Positions 46,301 through 58,994 of a stretch of 64,000 nt of DNA are shown one piece after another (within the stretch, counting starts at the first letter, position 1; each line of letters begins with the position of its first letter). Source of the DNA: Leuctra nigra (lineage: Eukaryota > Arthropoda > Insecta > Plecoptera > Leuctridae). The notes under the pieces were generated by a model, which was not told the origin of the DNA, made no database searches, and saw only the letters and a program-made list of their open reading frames with translations. A program made the translations under genes and the position numbers. The stretch lies in contig OW203763.1 of the NCBI GenBank assembly GCA_934045905.1, forward strand, positions 38,949,017-39,013,016. The letters run 5' to 3'.

Positions 46301-48455
46301 GCTTCTGACACTTGTTATAATGGCCCCCTAGGCAGGCTGCGATGGACAGATACAGACTCGACACAATCAAGCGAGAGAAAAGAATTTCGAGCTTTTAAAC
46401 ATATATGTCGTCACTTTTATGATAGCACCAAGTTATGTTTTCAGAATGTTTGTTTATGTATTACATAATATTATTATACAGAATTGGTATAATTATTGAC
46501 AGATTGGTACTGGATTTGATGTAATTTGCCCTGCAATTAAGAAGTCCCAAGTTTGAGCCCCGGTTTGTCCACATATTTTATATTTCACACATCCTTCATT
46601 TCAGAAGAATGTTCCCCTTTTTGCCTTGCTAACGCTATTCTCATGTATTTGACATGTTTCATTCGACTAATCTAGTTTGATTCGTCTCAGAAGTAAAAAT
46701 TATTTCGAGAATCTTAATTCAAATATTATTGTTGATATTCACTGCGTAGTATAGCTTAACTAGTGACCTGCACATTTCACTGAAAAATGAAAAATCAATG
46801 TCCATCTTTTTTGCATTTATTATGCCAAATCTGTCTCCATTCTATTCTCTATTCTCTCCATTCTATAATTATAATTATAAGGATTCACTTTACCCATCTA
46901 ATAAGTTTCTTCTAAGGAAAATCCGTACAAAATGTGAGGTGGAAATCTATTAACAAAAACGGATAATATTATTTGGAGATTTTAAACCAACCCTTTAAAT
47001 AATAAGTGCCTAATATGATTAGTAATAGACTTATCCGTCTTATAAGCTCCGAATAAGGCCACTTGATCCTTGAAGACAGCTTGAAAACAATTTATTCCAT
47101 GGATATTAGTTAAAAGTAGATCCATACACCTGTTGGAAGCGAGTTCGGATTTTGGAACACATGATTCACTATAAATAGAGATGTAGTGTAGATGCAGTAT
47201 ATTTTATGTGCTAGATTAAAATTAAGCATGGGGATTAAAAAAGTGTAAGTAAATAACTTCTTTGGTTTCGAATCAAGATGTAGAAGGCATATGAAAACAG
47301 CAAAGAATTATTTCAGAGGGATCTGGCTTTGAAAAGAAAATTACATAATATGATCGCGATTTCGCAACGTCTTGCAATGCGTTTTCTTCAAGTTTATCAA
47401 AACCTCAATCAACGAATCATAAAAGTTTCTACTAGGTGGTAAAGACTGTAATTTATACAATGGACACTTGCAAGAGAATAAATCGTACACGTTATAATCA
47501 ATTTATATCCTTGACATTTAGCATATTATTCTAACTTTTCTCCCTAATTCCGCATTGAATATTTAAAACTTTTAAAACTTTACCTTGGGTAATTACTTTA
47601 CTATAAATAAAATATATAAAAGAAAAATAAGAATAAAACATGAATGATGATGGAATGTTTTGATTATAGTTTTATTTTTATATATACACTCCTGCACAAT
47701 GCTATTAAATAAACATAAGATTTTAAAGACCGTCGAGGGTGAAGGACGAATACAACTTTCATCCTGAATAGTTTTACAGTTATGTCACTTTGATACTGGG
47801 TGTGGGATAGTTTACCATATAAACAAGTACTATCTAGTAGGCACCTATAAAAATAGAAGTTGGATATTGGTTATGTTATTGATAGAAATAATAGCAAGCA
47901 GGAAAAGGAGTAACTCAAATCCCCTCAATTATGCGATTAACAAATTGAAAATGTCATGGTCCTCTTTCACAAATAAATCTTGTTTTAATACTCGTATATG
48001 AAGGTGTGAAATTGTCATAATCATGTTGTGAATGGAAGTCATAGCAAATTTTACCAATTATGTGAACTGTCAACAGGGACTAAAATGCAAATACGTTTTA
48101 TTTGTAAAAATCACAATATTTCATTGGATTATATTGAAACTATATATCATTTTCTAAACACTATAGGTATCCCGAAATGTTCGAGTATTCATTGGGCAGT
48201 TCTAAAATTAGATCTTCATGGTAGGTAGACATCGAAATCTACGAAAAGTGATTTTTGAAATAAAATATTTCGAAAATCTAATTTTCTGCCAGTAATTTTA
48301 AGTTGGGTATCAATTTAAAAAAAAAATCTCATCTTCAATGTCTTCATAATGATACATTTGTCATAATAAAAAGAATTAACTCCACTGTGCTAAACGCAGC
48401 CATCATAATTGCTGCCACATCGTTGAATCGTCAGCCGAGCGAATCCATCTGCATA
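43371..48455. other. Gene-free AT-rich interval
   Basis: No exon or intact mobile element was recognised. Near 46505-46570, ccaagtttgagccccgg resembles a tRNA B-box region. 46240-46390 is GC-richer. A TATA-like ctatataagag sits near 46083 without further support. Confidence 0.35.
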
Positions 48456-48458
48456 GTA

Positions 48459-48493
48459 ATGCTAGATAATGCTAGATAATGCTAGATAATGCT
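48459..48493. repeat. 10-bp tandem repeat (atgctagata)x3.5
   Basis: Three perfect and one partial copy in tandem. Confidence 0.85.
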
Positions 48494-48499
48494 ATAGAT

Positions 48500-51400
48500 A
48501 ATATCAATATCAGAGTATATAACGAGGTCTCCCGTGAGCAAAAGATAGACATTTCTAAGAGAGAAAAAAAAACACTTTTTATTCAAGTGTCACAAATGGC
48601 GATTGGCACACATGGAGAATTGACACACTACACAACAAAAAAGAACCAAGTCAATCATAAGTTTTGAACGTGAATGCGTGATAGAGGTATCAGATAATAC
48701 TGATGGATTTGACATTTTGCCGCTAACAATTCAACTACTTGATACTAGAGAACCTGCTATTGTACTACTCAAACCCAATACAAGATCTTGTTAACCTTTG
48801 CAAAAATAATGTCTTCCCTTCTTTTTTTCTAGAAAACACCAACTGCCCCAAAAAAACTCGAGTAATCAAAATTTTTATTATTCTGGACCATTTTATAGCA
48901 GTACTTGAGTTTTATTGTGTATTTGGTATACTTAAGACCACTTGTTAACTTAATTTTCATGTGAATGCTCATTAATGAGTCTAGTTTGAATGGGACTGGC
49001 GAGCTATTTATGTGCGGCAATGAATCATTCGGCTTGACTGGTTTGGATTCTGCTCGCAGCACGTCGACTATAGCCAGGTATAACAGATCTTCGTTTGTGG
49101 TCGAAAATTAGGAACCAAACCAGGTGCCTTCCGACAGGATTTTTATTACTATTGCTCTTCAGTTTATATACTATGATTCTCAGTTCAAGGTATCTATATG
49201 ATTCTCGTGTATTTTAATTATAGTATTTATACTTCTTTCATCATCTAACAGAAAATTGAAAAAATTAACATCGAGCTAATTGTATCTGTTTGTAACTTTT
49301 ATGTTCGATGATGAACGCATACTCAAAAGTAGCTGTGAATTGAAATTGACGTAGTTGTGAGTTGTAAATTGTTAATACGCACTGATTATTTTACTTTTTT
49401 ATTTTACTTCCAAAATATAACACTTTTAATATATAAAAATACTTATGTGAATAGGACCCTATACTCATCTTTGTCTGCATTTATATTTATCTGCATAAAT
49501 TCAGAATCGATCCTGCGCGATTTTTTAATAGTTGATAGTAGTTGTATGTACGAGATGCAGTTTTAGACTCACATTTTATGATTCTGTCAGAGAAAGAAAA
49601 TACTTCCATCTTCTAAACTAATATTTTTGGCATCAAAATGCGGTTGTTCTTCTTCCTTCAATATTATTCCTCGTTCAACATTACTTCTTCGTACATTATT
49701 GCTTATCTTTCAACATTACCTTTCCCTCAACATTACTTTTCTCTCAACATTACTTATCTCTCAACTTTACATACGAAATGTGCCAAAGAACCAAGTGTCA
49801 GAAAGATTTTCCACTTGTTAGCAATTGTGGGCTTGACAGTTAGTTTTAATCATGATTTTTTAAATTTGTTCCATTCTTATAAAAATTTGATCTTCACGCA
49901 AAATATCTTATTACATTTCGTCAAACAACAATGTTTATTTTTTTAATCACTAATCTTCGATTTTTTAAATTTTATTGAGTGGTTAATTAGAGTAACCAGC
50001 GGCTCAATTTCGGAGCATTATTTCCTAAATTGAACCAATGTAATGCTTCGTAGGGTTAATTATTGAAAAAACTGTATTATTCAGTAAAAATAGCAACTTC
50101 TTCATAAACGAACAAGTAATATTTTTTAAAACTGTGGCAATGTTTTATGAGGATAGAAATGTCCAATTCCTTGCATGGAAAAGTTAATTTAGTTTGCCCT
50201 CGAATTTAATTGGAAAAATAAATTTGAAATGATATGACACCTTGCTTATCGAATCGGAATTGAATAGTTAATTACTGCTTCAAGCTAAATTATAGAATTT
50301 CCAACTCATTTTGATATTTGAGTACGAAGAATGTACACTCATTCAAATGCATGTAAAAATGTATCAGTTTCTAATACGTTTTGTTATCTCGAGACAAATA
50401 TGCAAATTACTTAAATATGTAAATCAAGAAGAAAATTGATTCAAACTTCAACACCTATAATCGGAAAGATATGTTTTGTGCATTTTAATGATCACTTTTA
50501 ACTTGCATCACATTATACAGCTATCAAGATTAATATTTTAACTGCATGACAATATTTTCAACTCTGTGAGCCACTTACAGCCACTAGTCATTTGGCATGC
50601 TACTTCACGTTAATCGGGTGGGCGAGAGAGGGGGGGGGGGGGGGCAGGTAATTATGGAAAATCGGTGCTACATTTTGGTCTATATAAAAAAATTATTTCA
50701 TTTTGCCATTTTAGTTTCAATAAAGCATCATACATTATATTTTCATTATAACCAAATTAATATTAAATTCTAAATTTATGACATGATATGAATAATTATC
50801 TAATAAAATATGAAGTGCATAATAAACTCTTGATAAATTTGTATATATTTTTCATAAAGTGGAATAAAATAGAATTATCATAAAAATGTTATAAACTTCG
50901 ATAAAGGTCATTTACGTTTTTAATTCCAGTATTTTGCAGCTCTTATTCGTTTCCCTGCACAAGCTCTGTTGCAAATGATCATACTTCTGAGCTTGCGTCA
51001 TGAGCGGGATAAAATCACTCAATTCCATCCCTCACGACCGATCGAATCTCCGATTACACGCTGTTTGAACAGAATTGCTATCATCATCAACAAAACATTT
51101 GCTATACTTTCAGGTATAACATTCCATAATTTGACTATTAAAAACTTGCCAAAGTGTTTTAAATATTTAGAACAACAAAAAAGTAACCTTTAGTTTACGG
51201 TGATTTAAGAATGCTTTTTTAAGTACCGGTAAAAAATAATAAAAGGTAAAAAGCAATCTGGTCCATTAAAACCTGTTTTTAACCTTTTATATCATTATTT
51301 TACCTGTCCATGTTCAACACTTGAGAGATGGTAAAGCATAATAGGCGAAGAGGTATTCTACTAAATAGAATAGATGGAAGATTGAAGCCCTTAGGTGATA

Positions 51401-51760
51401 CGAAAACATATTTACCACAGAAATAGTGTGTCCATGGTGCATAATTATTGGAACCAAGAATAGGAAGCTATGAAACGATATCGCTGTTCTGATTTTTGTC
51501 TTCTAATTAGCCAGGCTGTGTGGATAGATTTAGATTTCGGAGTGAAATTTAAGTATGGAATATGTTAGCATTTTGGAATATGCGTTAGGACAAATGTTCA
51601 GTAAAATTGTTAGTGAAAATCGATCATCTAGTTCTCCTATAAAATGAACGTATTACAGCAGAACGCACAATGCAAAATCTAAAATGTTAACATTTGAGAT
51701 AATATTTCCTAAATATCGCTTTAACTTTTGGGCCATATAAATGATAAAATATGTAAACGA
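48500..51760. other. Gene-free interval with minor repeats
   Basis: Near 49668-49770 a pyrimidine-rich stretch repeats ctcaacattac about five times at roughly 17-20-bp spacing. A G run of about 15 lies at 50630-50644. No exon was recognised. Confidence 0.4.
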
Positions 51761-51762
51761 TC

Positions 51763-51868
51763 AATTTATGTTTGGCCGAGTGTACAATAGAGAAATTTCA
51801 GATTTTTCACGAGTTAATTTATGTTTGGCCGAGTGTACAATAGAGAAATTTCAGATTTTTCACGAGTT
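51763..51868. repeat. Perfect 53-bp tandem duplication
   Basis: Two identical head-to-tail copies of a 53-bp unit beginning aatttatgtttggccgagtg. Their identity suggests a recent event or an assembly duplication. Confidence 0.9.
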
Positions 51869-52009
51869 TGGGCACAAATATTATATTTATCAGATTGTGT
51901 TAAATTGCTAAAATTAGCTATGCTAATTATTTGCACATTTTTCGCAAATTAAATGGTACAAAAGCTATAACGATAAGGAAAATCTCATATGTTTATTTCG
52001 AGCGCAGCC

Positions 52010-52235
52010 GACTCTTAAAAACCACTCAGAGGTACCTGGTTCGATTCCCGGATCATCCATGACTGATGTTTAGTAGTTTCCCTCAGTCGAGAGGCCTGTA
52101 CTGGGAAGGTTCCCTGCTAAAGGCAACATCCCGACATATTCCATCCTGTTATTTCGTCATCTGATCTCCCTTGCATCATCATCTGTCTCAATAGCCTACT
52201 TGCAGGAGTGCAACAAAAATACCACTAAATAAAAC
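52010..52235 (+). mobile_element. SINE copy, plus strand
   Basis: ggttcgattcccgg (perfect B box) is followed by gactgatg, ccctcagtcgagaggcc, gggaaggttccctgctaa, catcatcatctgtctc and acttgcaggagtgcaac. The body order is the family's. Confidence 0.7.
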
Positions 52236-53733
52236 ATAAAAAGTAAAATGTCATTAATCGCATTTGCTTTATGTTGCCGCGTAGGTTCTAATGTACCTAC
52301 TTAATACCTTGAAATAATAAATTCCCAATGGGGGGCATCAATTTGTGTTTCTTTGCTCACTGGCAATGTATTATAGAAGGTGTCGTAAATCATCTAAATT
52401 TTTTTGAGTAGAAGGCAGAAACTTTAAAGAATATCAATTATAATATTAATCGCGAATGTACAATTGGAAATGATGACGAAATACATTAAGATTTATTAGG
52501 ACTTGAAATCCACGGAATCGGAACTTTTCCGAATTCAGTCATCGGAATAAAACAAAGCTGAGAATTAGGAGTTCCGGAAATTATCTTGTAACATTGAGAC
52601 AAGAAAATCAATCAAAGTTATGTCTCAATCATCATAATTATATACTTCGTTCAGTCAGAAAAAAACGGCAATATATATTTCTCTTTAAATTAACGAGGGA
52701 TAAATCTTTGAATTTAATGATGTAAAAAGCTATGCACACAAACTTAGTTGCTCTAGGAAAAAGAGACAAAAAAATGATAATTAGATTATAATAATGTTCG
52801 CATTTGATTGAAGCAAAAATCCTGCATACAGGAAGTGTGTTTTTGTTATTGGTGCCACAATGCATTAGATATTAATTTGATAGTGATTCAGAGGTATTTA
52901 ATAGAGAAAGAGAGAGAGAGTGAGCGTCATAGTGAGATATGTCGGTGGGAGGGGGGAGGGGGAGGGGGTTCGGCACGAATTGTTCGGGTCAGCTTCAGGT
53001 GATAATTTCACAGCAATTGCTTCAAAAAACAAATGCGTGTTCTAATGATTTGTTCCAAAGATTGTTAGTTTGATACTTAGTCCAATTTGTGGAGGTTCAA
53101 CCTTGTCAAAATCTAGGTATAATGTCGTGATCTTATTCTTAACCCAATCACAGAAAATGGTTATTGTAGTACGTTAAAAATATAGGTAATCCATATTCCA
53201 ATGTCACTACAGTAACATCCAATTTCATACTGCGTAATAGAAGACAATTTTTAGTTTCCCGATTACTTTTCATATCTAAGAGTGTATGAAGAAACATTCA
53301 ACAAAACATTAAAAGCCCTGAGATGTTACATTGGAGAACTCGACTATCTACAATTTTCGATGAAAATTAAGGTCTTGCTTTTAATTTTAATCCACCTATT
53401 AGTTAAAAACATAAAGAATAGTTAACATAGTTAATTTTAACAATAGTTGGTAGATTTTGCAGTAGGTATCTAGAAAGGAAATACCAATATTGGTGGCAGA
53501 ATGTAATTAATAATAACTTTTATTTACTCTATCCTACTCATTTGAGACATTAGGATATGTATATAGGTAATAGTATTATACATTTTAAATTATTACAAAT
53601 TAAATTAAGTAAACTGCGAGAAGTATAAAGTGCTTGTTTTAGTAGAATGTAAGACTGAAATGAAAGAGAAACGATGTTATTTCACTTGACTCGTTCTCGT
53701 ACTTCTTCATGTGTTTAAACTCTTGTCAGATAA
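52236..53733. other. Gene-free interval with a G-rich tract
   Basis: At 52947-52968 four G tracts are separated by single A residues, a G-quadruplex-type pattern, next to a GA-rich stretch (52906-52924). Nothing else was recognised. Confidence 0.4.
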
Positions 53734-53745
53734 AGCAAGTAAGTC

Positions 53746-54201
53746 CCCCACCGACGGCTGCCACCTTATCGCGGTGGTGGGGTTTGTGTTGGCCAACGAT
53801 CCATTGCAGCTAAGCCGGCGAGCATATGCTCATGTGTAAAGGTTACCCATGCCGGACAGGTCAGTGGTGAGGTCCAGACAAAGAGCAGCCAGGGTCGGCC
53901 TAACCATGTCCTCCCTTGAATTTGCGGTCCCCTCCCCTCCCCTCGGGCCGGCCTTCCCCCTCGAGATGGTGATCCCCCTGAAATCGGGTTCCGCCGGCCC
54001 GAATCCTCACACCCCCCGGTCCGTCCCCATTCCGGCCTGGCCTCCCCACTAGTGTTGGACTTCCCCGGATCGGGCCCGTTAGGTCGACCCCTCCCCATGT
54101 CCACCACTTATATCAACAAAGTTAAATGCAAAAATGCAAAAATTAATGTGCGCAATATAACCTCGTCGTTGACGCGCCGTTAAACCACAATAATCTAATC
54201 T
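53746..54201 (+). mobile_element. Short GC-rich retroelement with 12-bp target duplication
   Basis: The insertion is bounded by AGCAAGTAAGTC on both sides (53734-53745 and 54202-54213), a perfect 12-bp duplication. It starts cccccaccgacggctgccac and ends with a TAATCTAATCT tail. Variable-length duplications and a short-motif tail suggest target-primed reverse transcription. At 456 bp with no reverse transcriptase, it is either a SINE-like element or an internally deleted LINE with both ends kept. Its GC content is far above the surroundings. The overlapping 113-codon minus and 67-codon plus ORFs are compositional. Confidence 0.8.
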
Positions 54202-54511
54202 AGCAAGTAAGTCATTGTTCAAAAGCGTTGAATTTGATCTTTTAATCTGTATGAAGTTGCCCATTGTTGTTGAATTCAAGAGCTGTCTATTGGCTAGAAA
54301 GACTCATTCGATTTTCCAACACACACCTCGTAGCATTTTATTTAGAACAATAGTTCATTTTCAGAACAATGAATATTGTGCTATCAGATCTTCGAGAGTG
54401 TGCAACTTCTTCAACTAAACCTACTCTATAACTAGCTTAATACTAATCGTATTTGAAACATTAAAATCGCGACTTCTCAACCCCCAAGCATTTTAAATAA
54501 TATAAATTAGA

Positions 54512-54770
54512 CCTTAGAGGTAGAAGACCCGATGTCCATTTTCTTAACTTTCCAAATTTAAATGTGACTATAAGTCAACAAATATAACAAGACTTTTTTT
54601 TTCATCGACAAATTCCCCACTAGTCAACAAATACAATTTAATTGAAGAATTATCTTACAAAATGAGTCGTGTCGCCATCACAAATGTTCTTGGATGAACG
54701 CAGTATTCCTGGTTTTTGAGCTCATACTCAAGAATAATTGAACTTTACATCGGGCCTTCTACCTCTGAGG
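54512..54770. mobile_element. CCTCAGAGG-terminus MITE, complete but diverged
   Basis: The left end ccttagaggtagaagacccg and right end cgggccttctacctctgagg are inverted. The interior keeps tgatgtccattttc-like and gtcaacaaatac-like blocks of the family. Confidence 0.7.
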
Positions 54771-54844
54771 TAGAACGTGTAAATATTGTGAGAAAATTAG
54801 TTCACTAAAACACTTTTTTATATCGATATATAATGATCCACTTT

Positions 54845-55065
54845 TCTGCAATGACGACGGATGAATTGTTTTGATGATGATAAGGAGATGACAATACGGA
54901 CTGACGATAGTACGGAGGGGTCGTGGCCTATTAGGAGGGAACCTTCCCAGCATTTGTCTCTCTACTGAAGGAAACTACGAAGAAACCTCAGTCAGGAAAT
55001 ACAGTGGCGGGAATCGACCCCTAGACCTCCAGAATGCAAGTCCAGAGTATTAGCATAGAGTAAGT
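54845..55065 (-). mobile_element. SINE copy, minus strand
   Basis: gatgaattgttttgatgatg, ggtcgtggcctattagg, ccttcccagcatttgtctc, ctcagtcaggaaatac and gcgggaatcgacccctagacctcc follow the SINE order. It lies next to the MITE at 54512. Confidence 0.65.
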
Positions 55066-55664
55066 AAGTAGTATTTACTTCATATACCTACTGCTACGTA
55101 TATATCACATACTTTGTTACAGAATTACAGACATAGAAATGTAAACCTGGGTTTATGTGTTGAAAGTGTCATTATAACTGCTATGTTATCCTTATTCTAA
55201 TAGAAAGGAAATGATATTGAATTTTGATTTCATGTGGAAAAGCTGTGCATGAACGAGAATCGATGCAGACATTTCGATGTGACCTCCTATTTAAATAGTC
55301 GGTACTCAGCGCCCTCTTGGTGGCAATGCTTGAAGGTCCATTTTGTTACAGTACCTAAATCATCTAGAACTCGATTTGGAAATTTAATCCATTATCTCAG
55401 TTGATCTTATAGTACCACAAATGTTTGATAGGTCATGGTTTGTTAGATCAGACTTGACGCCCTTTCTCGATCAGGTTCCTTATGACTTCACGCAAAAAAG
55501 ATCACTACATTTTCATAAAAATTCAAAGGAAAATTTATTAAAAGATTTGAAAATGTTCTCGACAGGTGAAAAAAAATTGTGAAAGTATTATTTGACATAA
55601 TGTAGTTGTTATTAAAATATTAAAAAAGTCTTATAGACTTGTTATAATTTAATTTCCCTTCTAG

Positions 55665-55887
55665 CCATGCCGGCCATTTTAACTCCCAAACATCCTATCC
55701 GTTCCCTAGCTCCCTTGCTACATGGACGCCACGGGAGAGCTCCCCCCTCCACTCAGTTCCCGCCAATGGAGCGTCCCGACGCTCGACGTCGATCACGAAT
55801 CAGACGCCTCCACACGACGCCTGCGCCAAGCGGCGTCGGCGCAACGTCATTCGTAAATCGTCGTCGGAAAACCCCCTTACAAGATGA
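55665..55887 (+). CDS. Candidate coding exon of an unrecognised gene
   Basis: A GC-rich island follows a good splice-acceptor tract (tttaatttcccttctag, ending at 55664). In the frame starting at 55666 it stays open for 73 codons to TGA at 55885-55887, mainly with C- or G-ending codons. The peptide is Ser/Pro-rich and then basic, with a KRRRR cluster about 20 residues before the end. A competing frame from the ATG at 55667 also stays open (86 codons to 55927) but has less regular codon use. No domain is recognisable. If real, it would be the last coding exon of a plus-strand gene whose other exons are not identified. An AATAAA near 56323 could end the transcript. A retroelement fragment is the main alternative. 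Confidence 0.3.
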
Positions 55888-56112
55888 TTCCCAACTACAT
55901 GCCCTCACTGATTTATCATTCACTTAAATGTCAAACTCCTCTTTCACAGCTTTTTTAGATAATGAGTTTAAGGACTGTCAGCTACTACGTGTCTAGGCGA
56001 GAAATTGATGGAAGGTGGAAATGGGGTGCTAGTAATTCACATATCAAAATCAAATGATTGAGGAAATCACGATAAAATTCAGTCAGAAATTTCGCATTTG
56101 TAAATAGAACCT

Positions 56113-56261
56113 GGGGGCCTATTCTCGAGTTTGTTGAAAATGTTCGCCATGCGGAAATGTACCACTACACAATGGATTTTGCTAATTGATGAAAGAAAAG
56201 ATTTCACTGATTTCGCATTCGAACATTTTCGCATGCGGTTTCAACTCAAGAATAAGCACCC
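56113..56261. mobile_element. MITE with TATTCTCGAGTT-type inverted ends
   Basis: The left end gggggcctattctcgagttt and right end aactcaagaataagcaccc are inverted. cgccatgcggaaat and atttcgcat...gcatgcgg continue the fold. The second copy is at 40251-40383. Confidence 0.65.
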
Positions 56262-57585
56262 TAAATATCGCCGGAGCCACATTGTTGCACCACCTTTTAT
56301 TATTAGTACGCAGTACTTTTCTAATAAACTATTGATTTTAGGACCATTTATAAGGATGGTTGTGGCATGCTGAGGTCTCGACTTCTTCAGCCAAATCGCG
56401 GCTAGAGGGGATCTAACAAGTCTCAAAATGACTTTATCCCTGAGTCAAGAGATTTTCTTGCGTAAATATTTGTAAAAAAATCTACACTTATTAAAATTTA
56501 GCTTCTATAGAAATTCTTTTCTATCATTTAAGACAATTATACGAAGAACGTATTTTCGTATGTCACGACCAGACAACTCATTTTGTTTCAAGTATCTAAA
56601 TGATCATTTATTACAGAAAATTGTTACCGAAATTTCCTAGAAATCTTAGTACCTAAATCGGTACTTGAAGACTAAACGTAAGAATGTAGGCACCGACAAA
56701 GAATTTTAATGTTCGCTTGGATAAATGATTTGATATTTCTGCAGAGAGATCAAAGTTATTAGGTGATGCATGGAGTTATGACTCCATTTTGAAGAAAAAC
56801 ATGCGCCTTAAGGAATTACTTAAGGTAACACTAAGTATTACTATACTCAACGATTGAGAGGTAACCATTAAGGATGCCTAGGAGTCATAGGTTGGCCTCG
56901 CTGCTTATTATGCCTCATTATTCATTTTAAAGGTTCCTAAAATATAAAATCAAATACGTCAATTGTGGGAAATGGCCAGGAATTAGACTAATTTTGAAAT
57001 CATCAAAATTTAACAATATTTTTTTATTGGCACGGTATCTATGACTTTGTACAACCTTTTGTTAGCAATAAATAAACGTTTGTGAAATAATTGTGTTTTT
57101 GTCTAGTTGGTTAGCTTAGTTGGTAGAGCTATCGCCCGGCAAGTGTCCCAGAATATAATTTTGACAATTCACACATTTCACAAAACCCAGTAGCTCAATT
57201 CTCTTTCCTGCTTTTTCTGCCATCCATTTTATTTCCAGTCTTGGTATTCATTCCATTTATTATAATTTGTTCATTGAAATCAGATCGTAGTGATTTGCGA
57301 CTATTTTAAGATGAGTTGGTAGCATGAATTCCGTGAAACTGTTACACTGCCAGTAATGACCGGATGTGTAGGTAAATCATTGCATGAAACACAATTTGCT
57401 CTGTTATTACGTGAAATATAAGAGCATGGAGGTGCATCTGCATTACTAATTATCATGCAACTCATATTACTTCAACACAGAGATGCAAGTCAGCGAGTTT
57501 CAAGCGCTCTAGAACTCAATTTCATTCAAAACATATTGTTTTCGACAATGTTGAATATATCTTCGAAAAGGAAACAAGACCAATT
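56262..57585. other. Gene-free interval with a tRNA-like fragment
   Basis: At about 57110-57140 the sequence ttggttagcttagttggtagagct resembles the D-arm/A-box half of a tRNA. The B-box half is absent, so no tRNA gene is called. Nothing else was recognised. Confidence 0.4.
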
Positions 57586-57587
57586 TT

Positions 57588-57720
57588 GATTGTCCGTCCT
57601 TCTCGACTGAGATTATTTCATGGTTTTCCTCATTCAAGATCACAAAATCTGAGAAGGTTTCACATTATCGTTCACGACCACTTCCTTCCATCATACCATT
57701 TTTCATCACTTCAAAAACAT
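57588..57720 (+). mobile_element. Decayed SINE fragment
   Basis: gtccgtccttctcgactgag, cacgaccacttccttccatc and tttttcatcactt keep the family order but are strongly diverged. Confidence 0.4.
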
Positions 57721-58164
57721 TCTTTCGTCTTCATTATAGCCTAGCTTCAGTATCCAATACCATGCCAGGGCCGAAATGGTATATTTATCAATTTTAATCA
57801 AACTTAGTATGTAAAGAGTTTGTAATGCCGTCCCTAAATGCACTTTGTAATCAACGAAAATGTTTTCTTTAGATATAACCACTGGGCGAGTTGGCCGCGT
57901 TAACACTTTAATACCTGGTATTTACTACCTCTTATATTATCGTTTTTTTGGGGATAATGATAATAAAAACCGTTCCTATTATAATGCCGAAAATAAATGA
58001 TGGTATAATTATTACAAGTTTTCATGAGTATGACGTCACATAACCGGGAGCAATAATTTGTAACAAAAGATTTCGCGGTATTGGCACGATCCAAGCCAAG
58101 GCGTTTATTGTACCATTAACGGGAACTTGTTGCAACTGCGATCTTAACAAATACCTCGACTTAT

Positions 58165-58992
58165 AGGTGGCGCAAAAAAAAATCCCCGTGATTGAGAGGT
58201 CACTATATCGAAACAATTATAGATAGGATTTTGAAATTTTAACACCTATTAGAAAACATACCAAAATTTAATATGTGCAAGTTTCAAAAACATTACTATT
58301 GTAGGAAAAAAGTGACAGCTGTTCAAATTTGGTTGTCAAAAACTTGATTAAACAGAGCTCAAATAGCGCGCGTCGAGAAAACTTCCAATGGCCGGGACGC
58401 TGTTTCTTCAAAACTACTTACGATATCAAGCTGAAAATTTCAAATTATATTGAAGATATATTAAGATCGATTGTGTTAAAATTTCAGTCAATTTGAATGA
58501 ATGGAACGAAAATTATGTAATCTTGAAGTTGAGCGTAAAATCAGAAAATGAAGATTATTTCTAAACTTTTATTACACACGTTATAAAAGTGATTCTTTTC
58601 CCACTATTCTGTTTTCAAGCTCAACTTCAAGATTCCATATTTTTAGTTCCATGTATTCAAATTGATTGAAATTTTTACACAATCGATCCTAATCTATTTT
58701 GAATATAATTTGAAATTTTCAGCTTGATATCGTACGCAGTTTTGAAGAAACAGCGTCCCAGCCATTGGAACTTTTCTCCACGAGCGCTATTTGAGCTCCG
58801 TTTAAACAATTATTTGACAACCAAATTTGAACAGCTGTAACTTTTTTCCTAGAATAGTAATGTTTTTGAAACTTGCACATATTAAATTTTGGTATGTTTT
58901 CTAATATGCGTACAAATTTCAGAATCCTATCTATAATGGTTTCGATATAGTGACCTCTCAATCAGGGGGATTTTTTTTGCGCCACCCGGTAT
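58165..58992. mobile_element. Complete foldback element with GGTGGCGCAAAAAAAA termini
   Basis: The left arm starts ggtggcgcaaaaaaaaatcc and the right arm ends ggattttttttgcgccaccc. Arms of about 390 bp (58165-58555 and 58600-58992) are near reverse complements throughout, for example attgagaggtcactatatcg and cgatatagtgacctctcaat. The spacer is under 60 bp. A second, broken copy is at 23430-25546. No transposase was found; ORFs within the arms are mirror frames. Confidence 0.8.
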
Positions 58993-58994
58993 AG

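Noticed and set aside
53766..54107. 113-codon minus-strand ORF, Gly/Pro/Arg-rich
   Set aside because: Lies wholly inside the retroelement bounded by 12-bp duplications; its residues reflect high GC content.
55310..55330. CTCF-like site (agcgccctcttggtggc)
   Set aside because: One base longer than the vertebrate-type motif and a single occurrence; not enough to call a binding site.
57105..57200. tRNA gene
   Set aside because: Only the A-box/D-arm half is present; no B box, T arm or closing acceptor stem.
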